Shown here: piece after piece, positions 1-7,831 of the stretch
Numbering within the stretch: position 1 is the stretch's first letter
Layout of the letters: each line of letters begins with the position of its first letter
Assembly: GCA_965652425.1 (NCBI GenBank)
Contig: CBFGVX010000096.1
Coordinates: forward strand, 1 to 9,936
DNA length: 9,936 bases
Source: JANSXG01 sp965652425
GTDB taxonomy: Bacteria > Planctomycetota > Phycisphaerae > Phycisphaerales > UBA1924
Direction of reading: 5' to 3'
Program-made: the position numbers and the translations under genes
The notes under the pieces: generated by a model
Databases searched by the model: none
What the model was told of the DNA's origin: nothing
Seen by the model: the letters and a program-made list of their open reading frames with translations, nothing else

Positions 1-1307
1 GATTGGGCCGTTCTGGGAGAGGTGGGTCTGCGCTGCGGGTCTGGGCTACCCGTGCTGACTTCGGTGGTGACCACGATGGATTGACTGGGTTCAAGCCGCA
101 GGAGTTCGGATTCGAATTGACCCATGGGACCCAGAGTGAAACTTGCTGACTGGGCTGCGATATCGGTGAGCAGCACGGACGCCCCAACTGTGGTGGCGAT
201 TGTGGCCGCGGGGGCTCCAGAGTTGCGGGAATTCGGAGCGTTATCGATGCGAAGCGAGTTGCCGGCATCGTCCACAACAAGGGCTCGAACGGAGGTCCGA
301 TTCTGGAGATAGGCCCGGACGGCATCGAGGCGCTCGGATTGCGTCAATGTCCGGGAGAGCAGCTTGGGCAGGAGAGAAGCTTCGGCTTCGCCATCGGTCG
401 GCCACACGGGAACGAGTGTTCCGTTGGGCAGCCTGGTGATCGCCGTGATCCGCGCGAGCAGCCGGGCGGCGAGGTCGGCGTCCGCGGTCTGGATCGACGA
501 GATCGCCGATCTCCATTCGTCCTCGAATGTTCGTGCGACCCCGCGGAGGACCGCGTCATCCATGGGCGATGCTTCGTCAAGTGAGTCCGTGCCGAAGAGC
601 CGCTGTGCCGTGAGCCGCTCGGCGAGCAGGGCGACTCTCCAGCGTCTGGTCGGGTCCTGCGCTTCGCGGGCGAGCAGGTCTCCGAGTGCTCGCCATGCCT
701 GGGTGTCCGCCTGCGGGTTCGGGATTCTCCCTGTGGGGAGGGAGGTGGGGGCCTCGGGGAGACGCACGGGGAAGACCTCTCGACCGATGCGGATGGATAC
801 CGCTCGTTCGCGCTGGTCTTCGGAGCGGCGGATCGATGCATCGTCGTACTGCTCGGGCAATCGGATGAAGAGCATCCAAGTGATCGGGTCGGATGATGGA
901 TCAGCGGCGAACTGCTCCGGCTCGACCACGGTCCAACGGGTCGGGGGGGCGAGCCAGCCGGGGGCGATCGCGGATTGATCGCTGGATTGGGCTGCAAAGC
1001 CGAGGATCTGGGAGATCGGCTGCTGAGATTGATCAGCTGCGGGGACATCGACGAGAGAGACCGGTACGAGATCCGGGATCCAGACCGAGGTCAGCTGGTC
1101 CACGCCCTCGGGGGCGGCCAGCCGGATCCGGATGGGTTGCCCCGGCAACGAGACGAGCGACCCTTCGACGATCAGGTCGGGAGCGGCGCGGACCATACGG
1201 GGGGACTGGGTTTGGGCCGATGCGATCGGAGCAACGAGCGCACACATTGCGCTGGCTACAGACACGAGGAAGAGGAAAATCGGGTTGGTCGTCCGGAGTT
1301 GACGCAA
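1..1307 (-). CDS. Secreted protein of unknown function, 3' end cut by the window edge
   Basis: The frame stays open for 435 codons from a TTG at 1307 to the left edge, so the C-terminus is missing. The N-terminus is a typical Sec signal peptide: a short basic start (MRQLRTTN), a hydrophobic core at about residues 9-28, and an Ala-Ser-Ala cleavage site before Gln32. The mature part begins with a beta-rich stretch (about 40-90, LIVEGSLVSLPGQPIRIRL) that may be an Ig-like or sugar-binding fold. A middle region rich in Asp, Glu, Arg and Ala (about 200-340) looks helical and contains WRALGDLLAREAQDPTRRWR. I recognise no catalytic motif and do not assign a family. The start is uncertain. No in-frame ATG precedes the signal peptide, an in-frame TGA lies upstream, and no good Shine-Dalgarno sequence is visible, so TTG is chosen because it gives a complete signal peptide. 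It is transcribed divergently from the glycogen-binding gene. Export to the periplasm or beyond is inferred from the signal peptide. Confidence 0.75.
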   Translation of the reverse strand, partial: MRQLRTTNPIFLFLVSVASAMCALVAPIASAQTQSPRMVRAAPDLIVEGSLVSLPGQPIRIRLAAPEGVDQLTSVWIPDLVPVSLVDVPAADQSQQPISQILGFAAQSSDQSAIAPGWLAPPTRWTVVEPEQFAADPSSDPITWMLFIRLPEQYDDASIRRSEDQRERAVSIRIGREVFPVRLPEAPTSLPTGRIPNPQADTQAWRALGDLLAREAQDPTRRWRVALLAERLTAQRLFGTDSLDEASPMDDAVLRGVARTFEDEWRSAISSIQTADADLAARLLARITAITRLPNGTLVPVWPTDGEAEASLLPKLLSRTLTQSERLDAVRAYLQNRTSVRALVVDDAGNSLRIDNAPNSRNSGAPAATIATTVGASVLLTDIAAQSASFTLGPMGQFESELLRLEPSQSIVVTTEVSTGSPDPQRRPTSPRTAQ

Positions 1308-1401
1308 TCGTTGGCCCGTATGGATCGATGGTTCGAAAAGCGTTCAGCGATGAAATCGCAGGGCCCGACACTGTACTGGAGCATGGCTCGGGAGGCAGAC
1401 C
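1308..1401. other. Divergent intergenic region between the secreted protein and the glycogen-binding gene
   Basis: These 94 bp must hold the 5' signals of both flanking genes. I see no convincing -35/-10 pair on either strand. A short perfect inverted repeat GCGAT-GAA-ATCGC lies at 1347-1359, and a GGGCCC palindrome follows at 1361-1366. Neither can be assigned a role from sequence alone. Confidence 0.4.
1391..1395 (+). promoter_or_regulatory. Ribosome-binding site deciding a GTG start
   Basis: GGAGG lies 6 nt before the GTG at 1402. The same frame also offers GTG at 1411 and ATG at 1414, but these would be 15 and 18 nt away, so the spacing supports the GTG at 1402. Confidence 0.6.
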
Positions 1402-1773
1402 GTGATATCTGTGATGGCTGATGGGAGCATCGAGTTCCGGTTGTTTGCTCGGGGAGCAGGCCGTGTTGAACTGCTCGGGAGTTTCACGGGCTGGGAACGC
1501 GAGGCCATCGAGATGCAAACTGTGGGGGACGGCTGGTTTGTCGCCAAGTTGAGCATTCCCCACGGCGACCACGAGTTTCAGTATCGGATCGACGGAACCA
1601 CCTGGCTCGCGGACTACGGCGCGAGCGGCGTGCGAATGAACGAATTCGGCCTGTGGGTCTCCCAACTGGTCGTGGCTGAACCGCGCCCACGACGGATGGT
1701 GGTCCAGACGCGTCCGGTTCGGCCTCAGGTGACCCCGGCCCCCGGTGGCCGGGTTCGGTTGACGGCTGCCTGA
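1402..1773 (+). CDS. Small stand-alone glycogen-binding (CBM48/AMPK-beta-type) domain protein
   Basis: This 123-residue protein consists almost entirely of one early-set beta-sandwich domain of the CBM48/AMPK-beta glycogen-binding type (about residues 9-90). The signature elements are VELLGSFTGW (22-31), GWFVAKLSIPHGDHEFQYRIDG (spanning 44-65) and the following W68. By recall of AMPK beta1, W31 and W68 fall where its two glycogen-contacting tryptophans lie, while the contacting lysine appears to be Gln60. Normally this domain is fused to a branching or debranching enzyme or to a kinase subunit. Here there is no catalytic domain, signal peptide or membrane segment, so a cytoplasmic alpha-glucan-binding adaptor is inferred. 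The tail (about 92-123) is basic and rich in Pro and Arg and probably disordered. Its stop codon is 6 bp from the stop of the convergent moxR. Family assignment is strong; the physiological role is unknown. Confidence 0.85.
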   Translation: MISVMADGSIEFRLFARGAGRVELLGSFTGWEREAIEMQTVGDGWFVAKLSIPHGDHEFQYRIDGTTWLADYGASGVRMNEFGLWVSQLVVAEPRPRRMVVQTRPVRPQVTPAPGGRVRLTAA

Positions 1774-1779
1774 GGAAGA

Positions 1780-1789
<10 letters not shown>
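1764..1789. terminator. Hairpin shared by two convergent stop codons, possible bidirectional terminator
   Basis: The arms CTGCCTGA (1766-1773) and TCAGGCGG (1780-1787) pair around the six-base loop GGAAGA. Two outer pairs (G1764-C1789 and the wobble G1765-T1788) can extend the stem. The left arm contains the TGA of the glycogen-binding gene and the right arm contains the stop of moxR on the other strand. The stem forms from either transcript, slightly better from plus because two positions are G-U wobbles that become A-C mismatches on minus. No T-run follows on either side, so it is not a classical intrinsic terminator. Confidence 0.4.
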
Positions 1790-2835
<1,046 letters not shown>

Positions 2836-2845
2836 CGTGGGGGGT

Positions 2846-2862
2846 CTCCGTGTTTCACGGAG
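2846..2862 (-). promoter_or_regulatory. Hairpin covering the moxR ribosome-binding site
   Basis: In the minus-strand transcript CTCCGTG and CACGGAG pair perfectly (7 bp) around an AAA loop. The 3' arm contains the GGAG that would act as Shine-Dalgarno sequence for the ATG at 2835, 10 nt away. Folding would hide the site. A TATACT (minus strand, 2866-2861) lies directly before the stem. If it were a -10 box, transcription would start inside the hairpin and abolish it, so the structure matters only for a transcript coming from further upstream. Confidence 0.4.
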
Positions 2863-2908
2863 TATAGGTTGCCCTTTCAAGGGATTCACTGCGTGTGTCC
2901 GCTTGAAG

Positions 2909-4387
2909 TTAGAGCGGTGCCGACAGGGGAAGGTCGAGCGATCCGCACATCGCGTCGTGCACAGAGTGAATCGGCAGGAAGGGACTGAAACTCTCCGAAC
3001 CCGGACCCAGGGCGGTCAGCTCGACATAGTCCGCGGTGTGGTTCGGGCTGAGGAAGGCGACTTTGGTGTAGTTGGCCAGAATACTGCCGAGCGGGCCGGC
3101 GTTGCGGTTGGCGAGCAGGAACGGGTCCACGGCATCACCGGATCGCCAGCGCCGGATGATCTCAAGGTCACGGCGGGAGACCGAGATGTTGGTGGCCAGC
3201 TCGATGATCGAGTGCGTCCGCTCGGTGTCCTCGGCCGGCACTTCCTTCAGTTCGCGGAGAATCCAGTCGAACGACCGGGTCATGCCCTCGAGGCGAGCGA
3301 AGCCCTCGATGCCCAGTCGCGTGTAATCCGTCAGTCCGGGGTTGGCGTTGCCGTGATCGGTGGTCACGATAAGAAGGGTGTCGTCACGGGAGGAGACGAA
3401 ATCCAGGGCGACGCCGAGCGCATTATCGAAAGCGATCTGGTCCGCGATGAGACTGCCCGCGTCGTTGTTGTGTGCGGCGTGATCCACGCGACCTGCCTCG
3501 ATCTGCACGACGAATCCGGAAGACGAGGGGCTGAGCCAGTCGAGCGCCGCAGAGGTCATCGCGGCCAGCGACGGCTGCTCGTCGGGTCGGTCGAGTTCGT
3601 AGGCCATGTGTTCTTCGGAGAAGAGGCCAACGAGTCGTTCCCGCGCATCGAAGGGCTCGGCTCTGTCCGCCGCGATCCGTTGGGAGAGATCGCTCGCGGA
3701 TCCGAGCCACGACCCACCGTTCATGTGGTCGCGGAACTTGTTCCGCCCGCCCCCGAGGAGCAGTTCGTATTCGCGCTCGATGAGCTGCTTGGCGATGAGC
3801 GATTCGACGTTGCGATTGCCGCCGAAGACATTGCATGCGAAGCCGGCTGGGGTGGCGTGCGAGAGGCGTGTGGTGGTGACGAGGCCGCAGGCCTTACCGG
3901 CATGTTTCGCTCGAAGCAGGAATGGCGATCTGGCGGTTCGGTCGGGTGTCTCGCCGATTTTTCCGTTTTCGACAAGAACGCCGAGTCCCCACGCCGTCGC
4001 CGCGGCTGCGGAATCGGTCACGAGGGAATTGAACGAGGCGGTATCGACTACCGATCGGCGGGCTTCCGGGTTGTTCTGAATCAGAGACAGCCAGTGCGAT
4101 GTTTGGTCCCGGGTCTGGCGGAGTTGCAGATCCGCGAGTTGCAGCGTGCCCATCGACATGCCGTCGGACACCATGAAGATGAGGTTCTTCGCGTGGCGTG
4201 TTGTGTCTGAGTGTCTCCGGGGTTTCTGCGACCGCTCAGGCATCGGCGAATCGGGGAACCGAGAACCGAATGCGCCGTATCCAAGTGCAGCGCCCGCACC
4301 GACGGCGGTCAGGAATGACCTGCGGTCGATGCCTCCGGCCGGGCTATTCGATTGCGTAGCGTGTTCGGATGGCGATCCGTCGTTCAT
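2909..4387 (-). CDS. Tat-exported alkaline phosphatase (PhoA superfamily)
   Basis: This 492-residue enzyme hydrolyses phosphate monoesters outside the cytoplasm using two Zn and one Mg. The N-terminus carries a twin-arginine signal (DRRSFLTAVGAGAALG, 21-36), implying export in folded form. Catalytic elements appear in family order: metal Asp75 in VSDGMS; nucleophile Ser126 in VTDSAAAATAW; SHATPAG with H177 and T179; E297, D302, H303 and H306 in the EAGRVDHAAH block; D344-H345 in TTDHGN; and H450 in PNHTADY. By alignment from memory with E. coli PhoA, H177 and H303 replace Asp153 and Lys328, the His/His form known from mammalian and many other bacterial enzymes. Arg166 probably corresponds to R192, two residues later than usual. 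GGAG lies 6 nt before the ATG at 4387, a clear start. The gene lies 96 bp after the beta-barrel gene and before moxR. No recognisable Pho box is seen upstream. Family is certain; substrate preference is not. Confidence 0.95.
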   Translation of the reverse strand: MNDGSPSEHATQSNSPAGGIDRRSFLTAVGAGAALGYGAFGSRFPDSPMPERSQKPRRHSDTTRHAKNLIFMVSDGMSMGTLQLADLQLRQTRDQTSHWLSLIQNNPEARRSVVDTASFNSLVTDSAAAATAWGLGVLVENGKIGETPDRTARSPFLLRAKHAGKACGLVTTTRLSHATPAGFACNVFGGNRNVESLIAKQLIEREYELLLGGGRNKFRDHMNGGSWLGSASDLSQRIAADRAEPFDARERLVGLFSEEHMAYELDRPDEQPSLAAMTSAALDWLSPSSSGFVVQIEAGRVDHAAHNNDAGSLIADQIAFDNALGVALDFVSSRDDTLLIVTTDHGNANPGLTDYTRLGIEGFARLEGMTRSFDWILRELKEVPAEDTERTHSIIELATNISVSRRDLEIIRRWRSGDAVDPFLLANRNAGPLGSILANYTKVAFLSPNHTADYVELTALGPGSESFSPFLPIHSVHDAMCGSLDLPLSAPL

Positions 4388-4483
4388 GTCCGTCTCCCTG
4401 AGGCCATGACGATAACCGCGCGATGCTGCATCGAGTGCTCGAATGACGCGATCTCGCGCAATCTGAACATTCGACCCTGCTAT
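4388..4483 (-). promoter_or_regulatory. Intergenic region upstream of the alkaline phosphatase with overlapping inverted repeats
   Basis: This 96-bp gap holds two overlapping palindromes: CGATGC-T-GCATCG at 4421-4433 and TCGAG-TG-CTCGA at 4431-4442, about 34 to 55 nt before the start codon. Such spacing suits a repressor or activator operator, although small RNA hairpins are equally possible. I see no clear -35/-10 pair. The Shine-Dalgarno sequence of the phosphatase (GGAG, 4397-4394) is at the proximal end. Confidence 0.35.
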
Positions 4484-5428
4484 TCAGAACCGAAACTCGA
4501 ACGATGCGGCGAGCAGCAACTGGGGATCGGTCTCCGTCTCGTTGAGTTTGTCACCCGAGGAGTCGGTGAATGTGAATTCCTGCCAGACCGAAGCGCCGAG
4601 CTCGAGCTTGAGCGATACCGCCGGGCTTGGTGACCAGGCCCCGTGCGCTCCAACCGTCACGCGATCGTCGCGGAAAACGCCATCGGGAAGATACGGATTG
4701 TCCCTGTCCGTGCGGTAGTCACGGGTGGAATATCTGGCAAAGAGGCCGAGCTGCAATTCATCGCTGGTCTGCCAGATGAGGCGTGCGGCGATCCCTTCGC
4801 TCTCCAGGTGCAGCGAATCGGTGATCTGCCAGCGGAAGCCGATGAGCGGAATCACGAGCGTGTCGTCTTCGATCTTTGTCCTGACACCGACGCCGAGTTG
4901 GAGCGAGAAGTCATCGGTGAATCTGTACCCGAATCCACCGAAACCGCCCCCGAACAGACCGTCCTCGATGTCGGCACCTGATTCGTAGCCGGCTCCGATG
5001 AATCCCGTCGCGAACAGCGACCAGGCCTCATCGACCTGATAAGTCATGCCGAGTGCGAGGCGGGACTCGTGCACCGTGTCGAACGGGCTTTCGCCGTCGA
5101 CGCTGCCGGGGAACAGCCCGGAAGCGCGATCGAAATCGTAGTCGGACCCCTCGTGGCGGAACGACCCGTTGAAGGCGAGTCGATCGCTCGCGGCGTGCCG
5201 GAAGGAAAGTTCGGCCCCCGCGCGAACGATCTCGACATCACCCGAGGAATCATCGACATCAGAAGCCGTGAAGTACTGTCCGAACAGGCGAGCGGAGAAG
5301 GAAGACGATCCTGAAGAGACCGAACCGGTCTCGCTGGATTCCTGGGTTGGTTCGATGGCCAACCCAGGAGCCGCGATCGCCAGGATCGCGAATGACACAT
5401 TGAGGACTCGTGGCAAGCGAAGGGGCAT
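4484..5428 (-). CDS. Outer-membrane beta-barrel protein
   Basis: This 314-residue protein begins with a signal peptide (MPLRLPRVLNVSFAILAIAA) cleaved near Ala24 (GLA before IE). A Ser-rich linker follows (about 29-44), then a series of short alternating hydrophobic/polar strands separated by acidic loops, for example ARLFGQYF, AGAELSFRH, LALGMTYQV, FSLQLGVGVRT, LQLGLFARYS and VSLKLELGAS. The last residues are FEFRF, the terminal aromatic motif recognised by the BAM machinery. About 12 to 14 strands seem possible, but this is a rough reading. A glycine-rich segment (FGGGFGGFG, 159-167) is probably a turn or strand pair. It resembles the uncharacterised outer-membrane proteins common in planctomycetes (possibly the DUF6268 type; not verified). 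AAGGA lies 6 nt before the ATG. The start is only 26 bp after the stop of the VWA gene, so co-transcription is likely. A pore, a transporter or a surface protein are all possible. Confidence 0.85.
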   Translation of the reverse strand: MPLRLPRVLNVSFAILAIAAPGLAIEPTQESSETGSVSSGSSSFSARLFGQYFTASDVDDSSGDVEIVRAGAELSFRHAASDRLAFNGSFRHEGSDYDFDRASGLFPGSVDGESPFDTVHESRLALGMTYQVDEAWSLFATGFIGAGYESGADIEDGLFGGGFGGFGYRFTDDFSLQLGVGVRTKIEDDTLVIPLIGFRWQITDSLHLESEGIAARLIWQTSDELQLGLFARYSTRDYRTDRDNPYLPDGVFRDDRVTVGAHGAWSPSPAVSLKLELGASVWQEFTFTDSSGDKLNETETDPQLLLAASFEFRF

Positions 5429-5454
5429 GGATCATCCTTGAGAAGAAGATGGCA

Positions 5455-7575
5455 TCAGACTCGCATTTTGCGATCGAACAGGAGCCACTCCAATGTAAGC
5501 AAAAGCACGGCCGCGAGGACGAACCAGTTCCAGATCTCGCGCTGCGCCTGTGCGTTACCCGTCCCGCCTGACGCGGTTTCGCCCCCGATCTCGATCCGCG
5601 GGATCGCCGCGGTCAGCGATTCGAACGGGTCCAGCAGGTTCACCGCGACGAGCCGGGGTGTCCCGCCGCTATCTTCTGAGGGAAGCAGCTCGTATATGCC
5701 GGCTCGTCTCACCGGCGGGATGGTGACGGGTTCGTTGGCTGGAGGGGGTGAGATTCGAAGTGTGTTTCCGTCCTCGTCAACGAGTGTTGCACCGCCAGCA
5801 ATCTCCTCGCCACTCAGGCGGATCGGCTCGGATGTGCGGATGGCCCTGCCGGTCTGGGCGTCGGTTGAGAGAGCAAGAAAGTCGATCGCGTTCTGGACGA
5901 AAATGGGAAAGCTGCGGTCCTGCCACCAGTTCGTCGCGTCAAGGTCAAATGCCACGGCGAGCGAACGCGTTCTGCCGTGCTCCACGAGCGCGATCAGCGG
6001 CGTCGGGTCGCTCGCCAGTTCGGTGGTCCGGACGACTCCGGAGCTTCTCTCGGGATCCGCGGATTCGTCTTCCGGCAGCGACAGAGTGCCCCGCTCGTAG
6101 ATCAGCACGCCATCGGGCACGACATTCCGCATCACCGGATGGGAACGACGCCAGTAGAGGAATTCGCTCGAACGAGCCACACCGCTCCGGTCGATTCGCA
6201 GGCCGGTGTCCGGCGGGACTGCATCGAAGTACAGGGCGGGAAGCACCGGAAGCGTCGGCGGGGTGACTGAATCGTAAACGACTACATCAAAACCCGAATC
6301 ACCGGGCCCGGAAATCAGACCCTCGCGGGTCGCTTCCGATGCGCTGATGACACGGACGAGATCGGGCTCCGGGTAGAGGGTTTCCAGTGCGAAGGCAAGG
6401 TTCGCAGAGCCGTTTGAAAGCGGGCCGTCTTCTCGAATCATCAGCAACCGCAGCGAGCGCGGCGGGGGGAGGACCAGCCATGCCCGATTGTCGGATTCGA
6501 GCGCGTCATCGATGCCGACGCTCACAGATAGCAGACCGCCTCCGCTGCGATTGATATCGAATGTGAAGGTGGATTCCGAAGTCGGGACGATCCGGTTGTC
6601 GGTTTCACTCTCCTTGGCACTCGGCAGGGTTGGTGTCGCGACCGCAACCACCTCACCGTCTACGCTGCACCGGAGGGTGACGGGGCGTTCGCGCCTGAAG
6701 GTGGACTGCAAACGGGTGAACACTCGGATCGTCTCGGGATCATCCAGATCTCTCCGCACGGACAGTCCGATGATGGCGACATTCTCGCTCGCGAGCGGCT
6801 CGACGCTCTCGGCCGGAAACTCGGGGCCGGTGTAGACGAATTCGAACTCGATGCTGCCGAGACCCGGTGCGGATCGATCTTCGGCCGGATCAGGGAACGC
6901 GCCATCGGAGAACAGCACCACCCTGGGTGGAGCGCTCATGGGGTCGTCCGGCTCCTCGCCGCCCTCCTCGCCCGGCCTGCTGACGAACGCCGTCAGCACC
7001 TCCAGGGCGTCAGCGAGTCTCGCGGGCTGATCCGAGGGCGCGATCCCATCGATGGCCGCGGCGGCGACTCCGCGATTGCGGGTAAAGTTCGTCAGCGTTC
7101 GCGTCTGACCCGCGATCTCGATCACCATCACGCGGGTTTCAGAAGGAAGCGAGTCCAGATACTCCCGGGCGGCTGCCTGTGCCTTTTGAAGACGGGATAG
7201 CCCGGACTGATCGTCCATGCTGCTCATGGATGCGGAGGCGTCTATCAGAAGGACCACGCGGCCCTGCATCGGTCCTCCTTCCAGTGCCGGTCGTGCCGCG
7301 GCGAGGATCAGGCAGATCAGCGCAAGAAGCTGGATGAAAAGCAGGACACTGGGACGGATCCAGCGAATGGGCGCGTTCACCTGCAGGTCGTTGACGGCCT
7401 GTTCCCAGAAGAGCGTGGAGCTGACGCGCATCGGACGCCGGCGCAGCTTCAGAAAATAGAAGAACAGGAACGCGGGAATCGCCAGAGAAGCCGCCACCAG
7501 GCCGGTCATGGGCGCGAGAAACTGCAGGCCAAGCGTCTGACTCACGATCGGGTTGGCGTGGAGGAGTGCGGTCAT
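5455..7575 (-). CDS. BatA-like membrane protein with VWA domain
   Basis: This 706-residue protein has the Bat (aerotolerance-related) architecture. An N-terminal membrane helix (about 24-43) is followed by the FLKLRRR basic stop and the typical VSSTLFWEQA segment, then a second helix (about 76-94). Next comes a VWA domain (about 105-250) with the MIDAS motif D112-A-S114-A-S116 and a later FSDG (D224). A long periplasmic portion follows, whose 375-570 section resembles the glutamine-amidotransferase-like domain seen in such planctomycete proteins (ending DATNWWQDRSFPIFVQNAIDF). A C-terminal helix (about 681-700) and a basic tail (DRKMRV) complete it. VWA domains bind a metal and a protein partner; MoxR ATPases are the known partners, and one is encoded at 1780-2835. 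The ATG at 7575 is used although no strong Shine-Dalgarno sequence is visible. A later ATG (codon 23) would fall just before the first helix and cannot be excluded. The beta-barrel gene follows after 26 bp. Confidence 0.92.
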   Translation of the reverse strand: MTALLHANPIVSQTLGLQFLAPMTGLVAASLAIPAFLFFYFLKLRRRPMRVSSTLFWEQAVNDLQVNAPIRWIRPSVLLFIQLLALICLILAAARPALEGGPMQGRVVLLIDASASMSSMDDQSGLSRLQKAQAAAREYLDSLPSETRVMVIEIAGQTRTLTNFTRNRGVAAAAIDGIAPSDQPARLADALEVLTAFVSRPGEEGGEEPDDPMSAPPRVVLFSDGAFPDPAEDRSAPGLGSIEFEFVYTGPEFPAESVEPLASENVAIIGLSVRRDLDDPETIRVFTRLQSTFRRERPVTLRCSVDGEVVAVATPTLPSAKESETDNRIVPTSESTFTFDINRSGGGLLSVSVGIDDALESDNRAWLVLPPPRSLRLLMIREDGPLSNGSANLAFALETLYPEPDLVRVISASEATREGLISGPGDSGFDVVVYDSVTPPTLPVLPALYFDAVPPDTGLRIDRSGVARSSEFLYWRRSHPVMRNVVPDGVLIYERGTLSLPEDESADPERSSGVVRTTELASDPTPLIALVEHGRTRSLAVAFDLDATNWWQDRSFPIFVQNAIDFLALSTDAQTGRAIRTSEPIRLSGEEIAGGATLVDEDGNTLRISPPPANEPVTIPPVRRAGIYELLPSEDSGGTPRLVAVNLLDPFESLTAAIPRIEIGGETASGGTGNAQAQREIWNWFVLAAVLLLTLEWLLFDRKMRV

Positions 7576-7831
7576 CGGTGTTCAGAGTACGAGCGGACCA
7601 TAGTGCCACAGGCGGGAGCCGGCCGCGAATGGTGGTTTTTCACCGGCATTGAATCGATGATCGAGACAGGATTACCATCCCGAAAAACCCCGTTCGCTTC
7701 TGCATTCATGATGGCGATCCTTGGGTAGCGGTTGGAGCACCCCAGTCTCATCACGGTGATCAGGAGGAGGTGCGAAATGCTTGAGTGGGGGAGATGCGGT
7801 TCTATGTCAATCGCTGAGGTATGCCCGTGAA
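7576..7831. other. Intergenic region between coaB and the BatA-like gene
   Basis: These 256 bp contain no established gene. An 8-bp perfect inverted repeat GGTTTTTC (7634-7641) and GAAAAACC (7682-7689) encloses 40 nt; it could form a weak terminator-like structure but has no adjoining GC stem. Near 7747-7762 CTCATCAC-G-GTGATCAG is a nearly perfect 8-bp palindrome. A very good ribosome-binding site on the plus strand precedes a 17-codon frame (separate entry). A minus-strand frame running from within coaB overlaps the BatA-like start by ATGA at 7572-7575, but it resembles no protein. The promoter of the BatA-like gene should be here; no clear one is visible. Confidence 0.4.
7777..7830 (+). CDS. 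Possible 17-residue small protein or leader peptide
   Basis: The frame MLEWGRCGSMSIAEVCP starts at an ATG preceded by AGGAGGAGG (7762-7770), with the last AGGAGG 6 nt before the start. This is the strongest Shine-Dalgarno match in the window. The frame ends at 7830, 2 bp before the convergent coaB stop. No plus-strand gene follows for about 1 kb, so a leader-peptide role is unlikely. The peptide is too short to judge by composition and the match may be chance. Confidence 0.15.
   Translation: MLEWGRCGSMSIAEVCP

Noticed and set aside
344..1048. A 234-codon minus-strand frame overlapping the secreted protein.
   Set aside because: Its product is very rich in Ser, Pro and Arg, typical of an out-of-frame reading. 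The other minus frame is open for 435 codons and has a proper signal peptide.
1322..1333. The 12-base string GGATCGATGGTT shared with 8651-8662, each in a divergent intergenic region.
   Set aside because: Several shared 12-mers are expected by chance in about 10 kb, and ATCGAT-rich strings are common here.
1033..1665. A minus-strand frame spanning the divergent region and the glycogen-binding gene.
   Set aside because: It overlaps two better-supported genes, one of them with a recognisable domain, and its product resembles nothing.
2836..2889. An 18-residue N-terminal extension of MoxR from a GTG.
   Set aside because: The extension would translate through the hairpin and is not like MoxR N-termini. 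ATG 2835 has a ribosome-binding site. It remains possible, as noted in the findings.
7634..7689. The inverted repeat GGTTTTTC/GAAAAACC as an intrinsic terminator.
   Set aside because: The arms are 40 nt apart, are AT-rich themselves and lack a GC stem before a T-run, and an 8-bp pair in a region this size is not surprising.
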